From Hyphomicrobium facile (GTDB lineage: Bacteria > Pseudomonadota > Alphaproteobacteria > Rhizobiales > Hyphomicrobiaceae), in contig NZ_FPCH01000003.1 in the NCBI RefSeq assembly GCF_900116175.1, positions 496,001-560,000 of the forward strand: a DNA stretch of 64,000 nucleotides. The letters are read 5' to 3'. The notes beneath the pieces were generated by a model. It was not told the origin of the DNA, made no database searches, and saw only the letters and a list, made by a program, of their open reading frames with translations. A program made the position numbers and the translations under genes. Positions 1 to 8,122 of this stretch are shown here, piece by piece (the first letter of the stretch is position 1; each line of letters starts with the position of its first letter).

Positions 1-113
1 GAACTCAGAATCGCCAGGACGCCAGTCAAAATCGTCAAGCTCACGAGCAATTCGATGAGCGTGAAGCCGCTGTCCCGACGCGGAGATGCCATCGCTGTCG
101 CGTTGCTATCCAT
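1..113 (-). CDS. gspJ: Type II secretion minor pseudopilin GspJ (N-terminal fragment)
   Basis: This is the first 37 codons of a gene that runs off the left edge. The ATG at 113 overlaps the end of gspI (ATGGATAG), which is typical translational coupling. The visible protein has a short basic leader, then Gly-Phe-Thr-Leu-Ile-Glu-Leu-Leu and a hydrophobic stretch: the class III prepilin signal, cut after Gly by the prepilin peptidase, with the conserved Glu at +5. Its position after gspG, gspH and gspI makes GspJ, a pseudopilus tip component, the best call. The rest of the gene, and probably gspK, L and M, lie outside the window, so identity rests on the signal and the gene order. Confidence 0.75.
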   Translation of the reverse strand, partial: MDSNATAMASPRRDSGFTLIELLVSLTILTGVLAILS

Positions 114-552
114 TGGTGCGCCCGAGTTTCAGTGTATCGAGCTCGAATTGACGGCCGCCGGCCCAACTGACGACCACACGCACGCGCCGAAGTTTCCAAT
201 TGTCGTGCATGGCGACGTTGGCCCAGGAAGCGCCTTCCGATGCGACATCGATCGTCCAGGCAAATCCATCGGCGTTTCCGGACTTCGAAAAGACTCGGCC
301 GCTCCAGCTTGCGATCGTATCGGCGAGCAATCCTTGCGCGAAAATTCTCGCGCGCGCGTAGTCCTCCGCGACGCCCGCAGTTCGTAAAGCGCGCGAATGG
401 GCTTCGAACAAGCTGACGAGCCCGATCGACATCACCAACATTGCCGTCAGCGTCTCAAACAATGTGAAGCCCGCCTCCGTCGCGGCCTGAGGCGCGTTAG
501 TTGAGTGCGCCTGTCGACACGCGGCCGGTGAGCCAGTTGACGCGGATTTCAT
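106..552 (-). CDS. gspI: Type II secretion minor pseudopilin GspI
   Basis: 148 residues. After a long 28-residue leader comes the prepilin motif AGFTLFETLTAML, with cleavage expected between Gly and Phe and Glu at +5. It is followed by a single hydrophobic helix and a small globular domain, matching GspI, which joins GspJ and GspK in the pseudopilus tip. The ATG at 552 lies 56 bp inside gspH. No other start codon exists between the gspH stop and the prepilin motif in this frame, so the long overlap is probably real. It sits between gspH and gspJ in one leftward operon. Assignment to I rather than another minor pseudopilin rests mainly on order. Confidence 0.82.
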   Translation of the reverse strand: MKSASTGSPAACRQAHSTNAPQAATEAGFTLFETLTAMLVMSIGLVSLFEAHSRALRTAGVAEDYARARIFAQGLLADTIASWSGRVFSKSGNADGFAWTIDVASEGASWANVAMHDNWKLRRVRVVVSWAGGRQFELDTLKLGRTNG

Positions 553-985
553 AACCCCGCCCTTCCATTTCCAGATTTATCGTTGCGCCGGTCGAGCTGC
601 CGTTCGGGTAGAAGCGAACACCCGTTACCGTGGGAGAGCGGATCTCGCCGTCGGCGGCCGTCACGTCCATTTTCATCGCGCGCGAAAAAGAGATCGGCGC
701 GCTGCCATCGCTGAACTCCATCGCGCGCGCATCAAGGTGGATGGTTGCGACCCTCTCGTTGCCTGAAGTCATCGCATTGGCGCGCAAGTCGCGAAGGCGC
801 GAGGCCGCCAGCAGCGCGGCGGTCTTGATCTGCGCGCTACCGGATGGCGAACGATACAAAGTCGCGATCGCAGCAGCGGTCATGGCGATGATCAGCATCA
901 CCGCCAGCACCTCCATCAGCGTAAAGCCGGCGCTGCCGCTTGCGCTTCTCTGCCTATTGCCAGCTCGCAACGTCCTGGTCCTCAC
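497..985 (-). CDS. gspH: Type II secretion minor pseudopilin GspH
   Basis: 162 residues. A basic leader of about 19 residues precedes AGFTLMEVLAVMLIIAMTA, a prepilin cleavage site followed by the membrane and polymerisation helix. The remaining 120 residues form a beta-rich domain like GspH/FimT. GspH is a minor pseudopilin linking the shaft to the tip. The start at 985 overlaps the end of gspG by 32 bp, and the stop lies inside gspI, so gspG-H-I are tightly coupled. Processing would need the prepilin peptidase, for which a candidate lies at 7204-7872. Confidence 0.83.
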   Translation of the reverse strand: MRTRTLRAGNRQRSASGSAGFTLMEVLAVMLIIAMTAAAIATLYRSPSGSAQIKTAALLAASRLRDLRANAMTSGNERVATIHLDARAMEFSDGSAPISFSRAMKMDVTAADGEIRSPTVTGVRFYPNGSSTGATINLEMEGRGYEIRVNWLTGRVSTGALN

Positions 986-1439
986 CTTGTCCGCCTTCTT
1001 TCTTGTCGGCGCCGAGCGTCAGAATATCGAATGGCCCGTGTTTTCCGGGATAGCGATAGATGTACGGCTGACCCCACGGATCGGGGGGCACCTTGTCTTT
1101 CTTCAGATACGGGCCGTTCCAGCCCGGCACGTCGCCCGGGCGCTGCACGAGCGCGTTCAGTCCCTCGCGCGCGTCGGGATACCTACCCGTGTCGAGCTTG
1201 TAGAGTTCGAGTGATGTGCTCAGGCTTTCGATCTGCACTTTTGCGGATTTCGTCCGCGAGCTGCCGAGATAGCCAATGACGCGTGGCGCAACGAGACTTG
1301 CCAGCAGAACAAGGATCACCATCACGACCAGAAGTTCGATCAGCGTGAATCCGGCTTCGCTGGCGCGCACGTTATCGGGCGACGCTTTGCGGCGGCGTTT
1401 CAGGTTGCGCAGGTTTCGTATGATTTCTTCGGCACTCAT
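954..1439 (-). CDS. gspG: Type II secretion major pseudopilin GspG
   Basis: 161 residues. The prepilin signal EAGFTLIELLVVMVIL has Glu at +5 after the Gly/Phe cleavage site. It is followed by the highly conserved GspG body: the GRYPDAREGLNAL segment, then WNGPYLKK and the DPWGQPYIYRYPG segment with the C-terminal calcium-binding loop region. GspG is the major pilin-like subunit whose polymerisation pushes substrates through the secretin. The leader (about 29 residues) is longer than in enterobacteria and strongly basic. The ATG at 1439 follows gspF by 17 bp. This is the most confidently named pseudopilin of the set. Confidence 0.93.
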   Translation of the reverse strand: MSAEEIIRNLRNLKRRRKASPDNVRASEAGFTLIELLVVMVILVLLASLVAPRVIGYLGSSRTKSAKVQIESLSTSLELYKLDTGRYPDAREGLNALVQRPGDVPGWNGPYLKKDKVPPDPWGQPYIYRYPGKHGPFDILTLGADKKEGGQGEDQDVASWQ

Positions 1440-1456
1440 CGGTCGTCCGCTTTCTA

Positions 1457-2668
1457 TTACATTGCCAAGTCGTTGATGCTGATAACCGCGCTCAATATCG
1501 AGACGATGATGAATGCGATGACGCCGCTGACGACCAGAATGATCATCGGCTCGAAAATCGTGAACGTACGCTCGACCGTGCGCTCCAACTTCTCTTCGAA
1601 TACCTCCGACATGTGGAGCAACGACGACGCCAAGTTTCCCGTCTCTTCGCCGACGCGGAGCATGTTGATCAGAACCGGCGGGAACAGCCCCGATTGCGAT
1701 AGCGGTTCGAGAAAGCTGCGGCCCTTGCGCAGCGCGTCGTAGGATTGATCGAGCGCCTCGGCGGCGAGCTTATTGCCGATAACGCCCCCCACGAGCTTCA
1801 TCGCCGCGGGAAGATCGACGCCGTTTTCGAGCAGCATGCCGAGCGTGCGGCAGAAACGGATCGTCAAATTCATTTGCAGAACGGTGCCGACGAGCGGGAG
1901 GCGCATCAGCAGCATCTGGACGTTGCCGCGGATCTTCGGCCAGGCAACGATCGCAAGGATCACAACACCGCCGATGCTCGCCAGCAAATATTCCCAGTTC
2001 GCGAGAAGCCAGTCGGAGGCGCCGATCACAAAGCGCGCCTGCTCGGGAATTTCGGTGCCGGCGTTGCCGATCATGTCCTTGAAGCGCGGGACGACGAACG
2101 TCAGCATGATGGTCACGGCGGCGATGGCCATGACGATCAGCAGGCATGGATAGAGCACTTCAGAGATGGCCATGCTTTTGAGCTTTTGGGCCTTCTCGCG
2201 GCCATGCGCGATGCGCTCGAGAACCGTCTCCAGCGTGCCGCTCGCCTCAGCGACGCGCACCATTCGGGAGTAAATCGGCGGGAACGCCTCGCCTTGCATC
2301 TCCAAAGCTTCGCACAGACTTTTGCCGCTGCTGACGGCGTCGCCGACGCGGCCGACCAGTCGAGACAGTGCTTTCGACCCGGCGTCGCGTTCGAGAAATC
2401 CCAATGCCTGATCGAGCGGCAATCCCGCCTTGAGGAGCATCGCCAGCTCGCGCGTAAAGTGCGTGATCTGCCGGGACGACGGCAGCCCGGAGAAGATCGA
2501 CGATGCCCCGCGCGCATTGCCGCCCGCCGTCTGAGCGAGTTCTTTGACCTCGATCGGAAAATGGCCGAGCTGATGCAGGTCCTCGAGGACCGTCGCTCGA
2601 CTGACTGCTTCCATCTCACCCGACAAGCTGACGCCCGTGCGGCTGAGCGCTTTATAGCGGTAGAGCAT
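1457..2668 (-). CDS. gspF: Type II secretion inner-membrane platform protein GspF
   Basis: 403 residues from the ATG at 2668, whose product begins MLYRYKALSRTG, the usual GspF opening. A TTG 33 bp upstream (2701) is a less likely start. There are two T2SSF cytoplasmic repeats (about residues 60-180 and 260-380) and three membrane segments: around 165-195, around 215-240, and near the C-terminus. GspF is the polytopic platform that contacts the GspE ATPase and the pseudopilus base. The length fits the family (about 400). It lies 109 bp after gspE and 17 bp before gspG in the same operon. Confidence 0.92.
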   Translation of the reverse strand: MLYRYKALSRTGVSLSGEMEAVSRATVLEDLHQLGHFPIEVKELAQTAGGNARGASSIFSGLPSSRQITHFTRELAMLLKAGLPLDQALGFLERDAGSKALSRLVGRVGDAVSSGKSLCEALEMQGEAFPPIYSRMVRVAEASGTLETVLERIAHGREKAQKLKSMAISEVLYPCLLIVMAIAAVTIMLTFVVPRFKDMIGNAGTEIPEQARFVIGASDWLLANWEYLLASIGGVVILAIVAWPKIRGNVQMLLMRLPLVGTVLQMNLTIRFCRTLGMLLENGVDLPAAMKLVGGVIGNKLAAEALDQSYDALRKGRSFLEPLSQSGLFPPVLINMLRVGEETGNLASSLLHMSEVFEEKLERTVERTFTIFEPMIILVVSGVIAFIIVSILSAVISINDLAM

Positions 2669-2777
2669 CGTCAGGCCATCCGAATAGGATCGCTGGGCCA
2701 ATGCGCGCTCACGTGCGCCTTCATGATATTTCCCCTCAGTTTCTTTTCTTGTGTGACGGCGCTTTTTCTAAGTGCCG

Positions 2778-4442
2778 TTAAATATCAAGCGCGACGCGGC
2801 GGACCTCCTCTTGCGTAGTGATGCCCGCATGGCATTTCGCAAGGCCGTCCATGATCATCGTGGTCATGCCGTTGCGACGGGCGGCCGCCTCGATGTCCGC
2901 CGTTCTGGCGTTGGGCTGTATCAGCTGGCGAATTTCGTCATCGACGGTCATGACTTCCGCGATCACGATGCGTCCGCTGTAGCCGGTGCCAAAGCAGCGT
3001 TCGCATCCGACTGCGCGCCAATGGCCGTCGCCACCGATCAACCGCCGCTGCTCGATACTGCCCAGTGTAAGCTCCTCGTCGGAGGGTTGCTTGCAGTGCT
3101 GGCAGAGCACGCGAACCAGCCGTTGGCCGACGACGCACCTCAGCGAGGACGCGAGGAGAAACGCGTCGATCCCCATGTCGAGCAGTCGCGGAATGGCGCC
3201 AGCGGCGGTGTTGGTGTGCAGCGTCGAAAGGACGAGATGGCCCGTCAGCGCCGCGTGAATGGAGATGCTGGCGGTTTCGCCGTCGCGCATTTCGCCGACC
3301 ATTAACACGTCAGGGTCGTGCCGGAGGAACGAGCGCAACGCGTCGGCGAAGGTGAGGCCGATCGCCGGCTTGGCTTGGGTCTGGTTGACGCCGTCGAGCT
3401 CATACTCGATCGGATCTTCGATCGTCAGAATTTTCCGGTGCGTCTGATTGAGCAGCGAAAGCGCGGTCGCGAGCGTCGTCGTCTTGCCCGAACCGGTCGG
3501 ACCCGTCACCAGCATCAAGCCGTAGGGCGCCGAGAGATGGCTGCGGATTTCCCGCTCGTCCCACGCGCCGAAGCCGAGCGGGGCAAAGTCGAGCATCCGC
3601 CTGACGTTATCGAGCAGACGAATGGCGACAGCCTCGCCGTGGATCGTCGGAATGGTGGCGATGCGCAGATCGAGACGATGCTCGTTAATCCGGATGCGTG
3701 AGCGGCCATCCTGCGGCAGGCGGCGTTCGGCGATATTCAGTCCCGACAGAATCTTAACGCGCGAAACGACGGCCTTGGCCATTTGCGCGGGCGGCGGAGC
3801 GACGTCGCGGAGCATGCCATCGACGCGCATGCGAATCGCCACGCGTCCGTCGAACGGCTCGATATGGATGTCAGTCGCTCGCGCATGCACGGCGTGCTGG
3901 ATCATCTGGTTAACGAAGCGCACGACCGGCGCGCCGAGCGCCATATCGCGCAGGTGCTCGACGTCGTCGGCACCCGGCGTGGTCTTCGCTGTGTCCTGCC
4001 ACATCGCGGAACTGCCGCGTTCGCGTGCTGCACGCTCGATCGCTGACAGGATGTCTTCGGACGAGGCAACGCGCGGCAGGATTTCGCGCTGAAGCGCAAT
4101 ACGAACGGCGTTTATGGACTGATCATCCGATGGATCTTCCATCGCGAGCAGCACGCCGTCGTCGACTTCGCCGAACGGAAACACCTTGTTTTCGCGCAAA
4201 AACGCGTAGGAGATGTTCGCTTGCGGCGGCTGAAATTTCTGCCAGTCGGTCTCTTCGACTTTCGGGACTTTATGAAAATCCGCCACCGCGCGCACGAGCG
4301 TCTGCGGCTGAACACCCGACGCCTTCCGCAATGCGGAGAATATGGAAGCGCCTGTCTCCTGGCGAAACTTCCCGACGCTGTCGAGATCGCTTTGCGAAAC
4401 GATGCGCTCGCTGAGCAGGTACTCTTCGAAACTGCCACTCAT
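2778..4442 (-). CDS. gspE: Type II secretion ATPase GspE
   Basis: 554 residues from the ATG at 4442, which has a G-rich ribosome site about 9 bases upstream. A longer in-frame start at 4508 adds residues without family support. The N-terminal part is a T2SSE_N-like domain. The ATPase core carries Walker A GPTGSGKTTT (about residues 312-321), the Asp box EDPIE and a Walker B around DPDVLMVGEMRD. Near the C-terminus a four-cysteine zinc motif (CQHC ... CERC) is typical of GspE rather than PilB-like relatives. It powers pseudopilus assembly from the cytoplasmic side. It is the first gene of the leftward operon, divergent from gspD. Confidence 0.93.
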   Translation of the reverse strand: MSGSFEEYLLSERIVSQSDLDSVGKFRQETGASIFSALRKASGVQPQTLVRAVADFHKVPKVEETDWQKFQPPQANISYAFLRENKVFPFGEVDDGVLLAMEDPSDDQSINAVRIALQREILPRVASSEDILSAIERAARERGSSAMWQDTAKTTPGADDVEHLRDMALGAPVVRFVNQMIQHAVHARATDIHIEPFDGRVAIRMRVDGMLRDVAPPPAQMAKAVVSRVKILSGLNIAERRLPQDGRSRIRINEHRLDLRIATIPTIHGEAVAIRLLDNVRRMLDFAPLGFGAWDEREIRSHLSAPYGLMLVTGPTGSGKTTTLATALSLLNQTHRKILTIEDPIEYELDGVNQTQAKPAIGLTFADALRSFLRHDPDVLMVGEMRDGETASISIHAALTGHLVLSTLHTNTAAGAIPRLLDMGIDAFLLASSLRCVVGQRLVRVLCQHCKQPSDEELTLGSIEQRRLIGGDGHWRAVGCERCFGTGYSGRIVIAEVMTVDDEIRQLIQPNARTADIEAAARRNGMTTMIMDGLAKCHAGITTQEEVRRVALDI

Positions 4443-4860
4443 AACAACTGCCCCACCCCCGGACGTATACGCGTACTGCAGCCGGGGAACGTCGAACCGT
4501 ATCAACAAAGCGGGGGTCTATAAATCCCAATTTTCCCGTAAGCGCCTCGCGCCGTATGCGTATTTCTCGAAGAGGCTAACGAGCAAGGTGAATGACGGCG
4601 TGCGAGTGCACTGGCGTCCAATTCAGTTCACTCACGGCAAGTTTCTACAGTGGTGGCGCGGAGCATAAGTTACGCCATGGCAACAGACCTTGATCCAACA
4701 ATGTAATGCGGGTCGAAATTTTCTTGCGGATTACGTCTGCAGACTATTGCGTACGCGTACAGCGGGAAAAGTCGGCGACGGCACAGTGGCTCTGTTGAAG
4801 GTGTCGTCGCGAAGTCCAAACAAAATTTTTGTCGCGTAGGACTTCTAGAGGAAGTTTTTT
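4443..4860. promoter_or_regulatory. Divergent intergenic region between gspE and gspD
   Basis: These 418 non-coding bases separate the leftward gspEFGHIJ operon from rightward gspD and must hold both promoters. The sequence from about 4640 to 4860 is clearly more AT-rich than the flanking genes. A good ribosome site (AGAGGAAG, ending about 6 bases before the ATG) precedes gspD. I could not assign -35/-10 elements or an operator with confidence, and I see no gene here. Confidence 0.5.
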
Positions 4861-7179
4861 ATGGGTCGCTGGTTGAGCCTAGCCGTAAGTTTTTTTGCGT
4901 CGGTTAGTTTCTCGGGGTGCTCTTCGCTCGAAAAGCCCCTCATTGAGCCGCCCGATGAGATGGCAAAACTTTCAAATGCGAGCCTTGCTCCCGCAAGCCC
5001 CATAAACCGGCCGCAATATAGCTCGGTCGGCAGCTCGCAAACGGTTTCCCAGAAATTCCCCGGCGATAATCGCATCACCTCCTCAGCGACGCGGCAAATG
5101 AATGCGGGCGTGAGCGAAAGCGGCTCGGGTTATGAGCTGACTTTCAACGATACGGAGCTATCCGAGTTCGTAAAGGTCGTGCTGAAAGACACGCTTGGAA
5201 TAACGTACGTCTTCGATTCGAAGGTCGAAGGCCGGGTCACGCTGTCGACCGGCGGTCCGGTGTCGCGGACCCAGCTCATTTCAATCCTGGAGAGCGTGCT
5301 TGCGACCTATAAAGCGGTCCTCCTCATCGAAAACAACGTCTACCGTGTGGTTCCTGAAGCCGACGCGCACCAGCAGGGCATCTCTGCGTTCGACTACGTC
5401 AAGGAAAGCCGGGAGGTCGGCGCCGGTTACGGCGTTTCGATCTTCCCGCTGCGGTACGTCTCGACGGATGCGATCATGCGCATGCTCGATGGACTGTTGG
5501 TCAAGCAGGAGGACCTGCGCGCAAGCGTCTACAACAACCTTCTCTTCGTCCGCGGTTCCAGCCAAGCGCGGCAGTCCGTCGTCGAAATCATTTCGATGTT
5601 CGACGTCGATTGGATGAAGGGGCAGTCAGCGGGGCTCTTCAAGCTGAACAATGCAGCGCCCGACGACGTCATCCGGGAGCTGGCGCAAGTTTTCCAGACG
5701 GAGCGGCAAGGCAGGGGCCTCGTCAAGTTTCAGCCGATCGCGCGCCTCAATGCCATCCTGGTGCTCGCGCCGAAATCGCAATCGATCGACAAGGCGGCGG
5801 AATGGATTTCGCGGCTCGACCACGGCGGCGCCGACGACAACAACTTCTACGTGTATCGGGTTGAAAACGGACGCGCGAAAGATTTGGCGCAGCTGTTGAT
5901 GGCGGCGTTTTCCGGATCGAGCGGCGGCTCCCTTCGCGGCGCGGAAGAGAAAGAAGTTGCACCGACTTCCGGAGCTTCCCGGATGGGTTCGGGTGGGGGC
6001 AGCGGAAGTAGCTTTGGAAGCAGCTTTGGCAGCAGCAACGGCAGCAACAGCTCTGCCGGCACAGGGGCCGGTTTTGCCAGCAGCGATACTCCGGGCAGTT
6101 CCAGCAGCAGCAGCGGTCCGTTGAAGAGCGCGCCACCTCCAGCGGCAGCCGCGGACGACACCTCCGCAGATGATAGCTCGGCGTCTTCGGGGGGCTCTTC
6201 CACGTCGTCAGATCAGGTGCGGATCACTCCGGACGAGCGAAACAACAAGCTGCTGATCAAGGCATCGGAACGCAACTACCGGAAGATCCTCCAGATCCTC
6301 CGGCGCATCGATCAACCGCCGTTGCAGGTGCTCATCAATGCGACGCTCGCCGAAGTGACGCTCAACGACAATCTGGCCTACGGCGTACAATTCTATCTGC
6401 AGAAAAACCGCGGCAAGGCCGGCGCAATCGGGTTCAGCACCGCCGATGCACTTGCCATCGCGCCAGTGGCGCCCGGTCTCAATCTCATTGCGGGAGCCGT
6501 TGGATCAGATCCCCGCGTGATCCTCGATGCGCTGGCGCAGGAGACTGCCGTCCGGGTCGTTTCATCGCCATCCGTCGTCGTGCTTCACAACCAGCCGGCG
6601 ACATTGGAAGTCGGCGACGAGGTTCCGATCATCACACGCCAGGCACAGAGCGTGATCAATCCGGACTCGCCTACCGTCAACGAGATCGAGTTCAAGAATA
6701 CGGGCGTCATCCTGAATGTAACGCCGCGCATCAACAGCAACGGTCTCGTGACGATGGAAATCCAGCAGGAAGTGAGCGCGGTTCAGAACCCTGCGGGCCA
6801 GAGCTCATCTTCATCGACGTCGCTGACACCAACGATATCGCAACGGCGCGTGACGAGCACGATTGCCGTCCAGAGCGGCCAGATGGTGGTTCTCGGCGGC
6901 CTCATCCGCGAGGAAGTGAACCGCTCGAAATCCAGCATTCCCGTGCTCAACAAAATCCCCTACATCGGCGACGTTCTCGGTGGGGATACCAACAACACGA
7001 AGGTGAGAACCGAGCTCATCGTGTTTATTCGGCCGACGGTCATTCACAATCCGGAAGACGCGAGCAACGCTGCTGAAGCGCTGCGTGCGGGTATGCAATC
7101 GCTCGCGCCAAGGCCAACGGCCTGGGATGTCGACGTTCAAGAACGGGGAGCGGGAGGCCAGGCGTCGGTGATAAAGTGA
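4861..7179 (+). CDS. gspD: Type II secretion outer-membrane secretin GspD (probable lipoprotein)
   Basis: 772 residues. The signal sequence ends in FSGC followed by SS, a probable lipobox with Cys at about residue 20, so the secretin may be lipidated like the HxcQ liposecretin. Then come an N0 domain (about residues 88-165), N1 (about 180-250), N2 (about 258-325) and N3. N3 is split by a Ser/Gly-rich stretch (about residues 350-450). The secretin beta-barrel domain (about 480-745) contains the VASPSVV-like segment VVSSPSVVVLHN, NVTPRI and the GGLI motif. It forms the outer-membrane channel of the T2SS. It diverges from the gspE operon. No gspC is seen beside it and no pilotin gene is visible, which a lipidated secretin would not need. 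Confidence 0.92.
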   Translation: MGRWLSLAVSFFASVSFSGCSSLEKPLIEPPDEMAKLSNASLAPASPINRPQYSSVGSSQTVSQKFPGDNRITSSATRQMNAGVSESGSGYELTFNDTELSEFVKVVLKDTLGITYVFDSKVEGRVTLSTGGPVSRTQLISILESVLATYKAVLLIENNVYRVVPEADAHQQGISAFDYVKESREVGAGYGVSIFPLRYVSTDAIMRMLDGLLVKQEDLRASVYNNLLFVRGSSQARQSVVEIISMFDVDWMKGQSAGLFKLNNAAPDDVIRELAQVFQTERQGRGLVKFQPIARLNAILVLAPKSQSIDKAAEWISRLDHGGADDNNFYVYRVENGRAKDLAQLLMAAFSGSSGGSLRGAEEKEVAPTSGASRMGSGGGSGSSFGSSFGSSNGSNSSAGTGAGFASSDTPGSSSSSSGPLKSAPPPAAAADDTSADDSSASSGGSSTSSDQVRITPDERNNKLLIKASERNYRKILQILRRIDQPPLQVLINATLAEVTLNDNLAYGVQFYLQKNRGKAGAIGFSTADALAIAPVAPGLNLIAGAVGSDPRVILDALAQETAVRVVSSPSVVVLHNQPATLEVGDEVPIITRQAQSVINPDSPTVNEIEFKNTGVILNVTPRINSNGLVTMEIQQEVSAVQNPAGQSSSSSTSLTPTISQRRVTSTIAVQSGQMVVLGGLIREEVNRSKSSIPVLNKIPYIGDVLGGDTNNTKVRTELIVFIRPTVIHNPEDASNAAEALRAGMQSLAPRPTAWDVDVQERGAGGQASVIK

Positions 7180-7192
7180 GAGTCACTTTATC
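7170..7192. terminator. Hairpin between convergent gspD and prepilin peptidase genes
   Basis: A perfect 10-bp inverted repeat, GATAAAGTGA / TCACTTTATC, with a 3-base loop. The gspD stop codon lies inside its left arm. It sits between two convergent genes, so it may end transcription from both sides. It lacks a clear T-run, so intrinsic termination is only a possibility. Confidence 0.5.
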
Positions 7193-7203
7193 CCAAGACG
7201 CGA

Positions 7204-7872
7204 TTACCAAGCCGCAAGTTGGGTGAGTTCCATTCGCGCGGCCAACGCATTCACGCACCAGATCACCCAGATCGCAGGTCCGAAGAAGACGCCGAACGGC
7301 ACCGCAGACGTGGCAGTGACCGAAGATTTGCCGCGAACGCGCACAAGCGCCACGCAGAAAATCGCCGTCACACAGGCGAGAAGCAAGGCATTGCTCATGC
7401 CTTGAAGTCCGGTCCACGCTCCCGCGACCGCTGCGAGCTTGACGTCTCCGAGCCCAAGCCCTTCGCGCCCGCGCCAAACATAGTAACCGTACCGAACGGC
7501 ATACAAGAGAATGCCTCCGGCAATTGCCGCCAGGAAGTGTTCGAGCACCAGCGTCCGGCCGGCGTCGATGTCATCCCACAGCCAGACGATGATGAGACCG
7601 GCTGGAATCATCGGTAACGACAGAACATCGGGAATGATGAAGTTCTCGGCATCGTAAGCGGCGATGGCGATCATCACCCAGCCGAGGATGCACGAGACGA
7701 TTGCGCGCTGTGGCTCGAAAAGAGCGAATGACATCAATGCGACGCCGACGGCCGCGGCGATGGCGATCAAGTTTGTGCTCGGCGACTTCATTTCATCCGG
7801 ATCGGCAACTGGTTTCCCTACCAACCCTGATGGATCGATATTTTTAGCTCTTTGAGAAGACGAACTGTGCAC
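7204..7872 (-). CDS. Prepilin peptidase (A24 family), short form
   Basis: Up to 222 residues from a GTG at 7872. An ATG at 7791 giving 195 residues starts just before the first membrane helix and may be the real start. About six hydrophobic helices are present. Both catalytic aspartates of the aspartyl prepilin peptidases can be seen: YDAEN ... IIPD after helix 2, and the GxGD motif in GLGLGDVKL. The amino-terminal cysteine-rich methylation domain of full-length GspO/PilD is absent, as in short A24 peptidases such as CpaA. It converges on gspD, so it most likely processes the pseudopilins GspG-J encoded nearby. Confidence 0.85.
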   Translation of the reverse strand: MHSSSSQRAKNIDPSGLVGKPVADPDEMKSPSTNLIAIAAAVGVALMSFALFEPQRAIVSCILGWVMIAIAAYDAENFIIPDVLSLPMIPAGLIIVWLWDDIDAGRTLVLEHFLAAIAGGILLYAVRYGYYVWRGREGLGLGDVKLAAVAGAWTGLQGMSNALLLACVTAIFCVALVRVRGKSSVTATSAVPFGVFFGPAIWVIWCVNALAARMELTQLAAW

Positions 7873-8122
7873 TCATACCCATCAGGGCACGCAAAAGCGA
7901 GAGATGAACTTTGTGCACTGGCTCGTTAGAAATGTTCCCTCACCGCCAAGCGCGCGCCCCATGAGCGCTCTATACAGCGCTGCAGAAACGGTCATACAAA
8001 CTAATATTCTTCACGACTTTCAGTACTCTAGAAGCAAACAAATTACACCCGGCGCGCGTTCGATGAACTGTGAAGCGGGCACTCATCGAAGCGGCGTAGA
8101 ACCGTAGGTGGGAGGAAACGAA

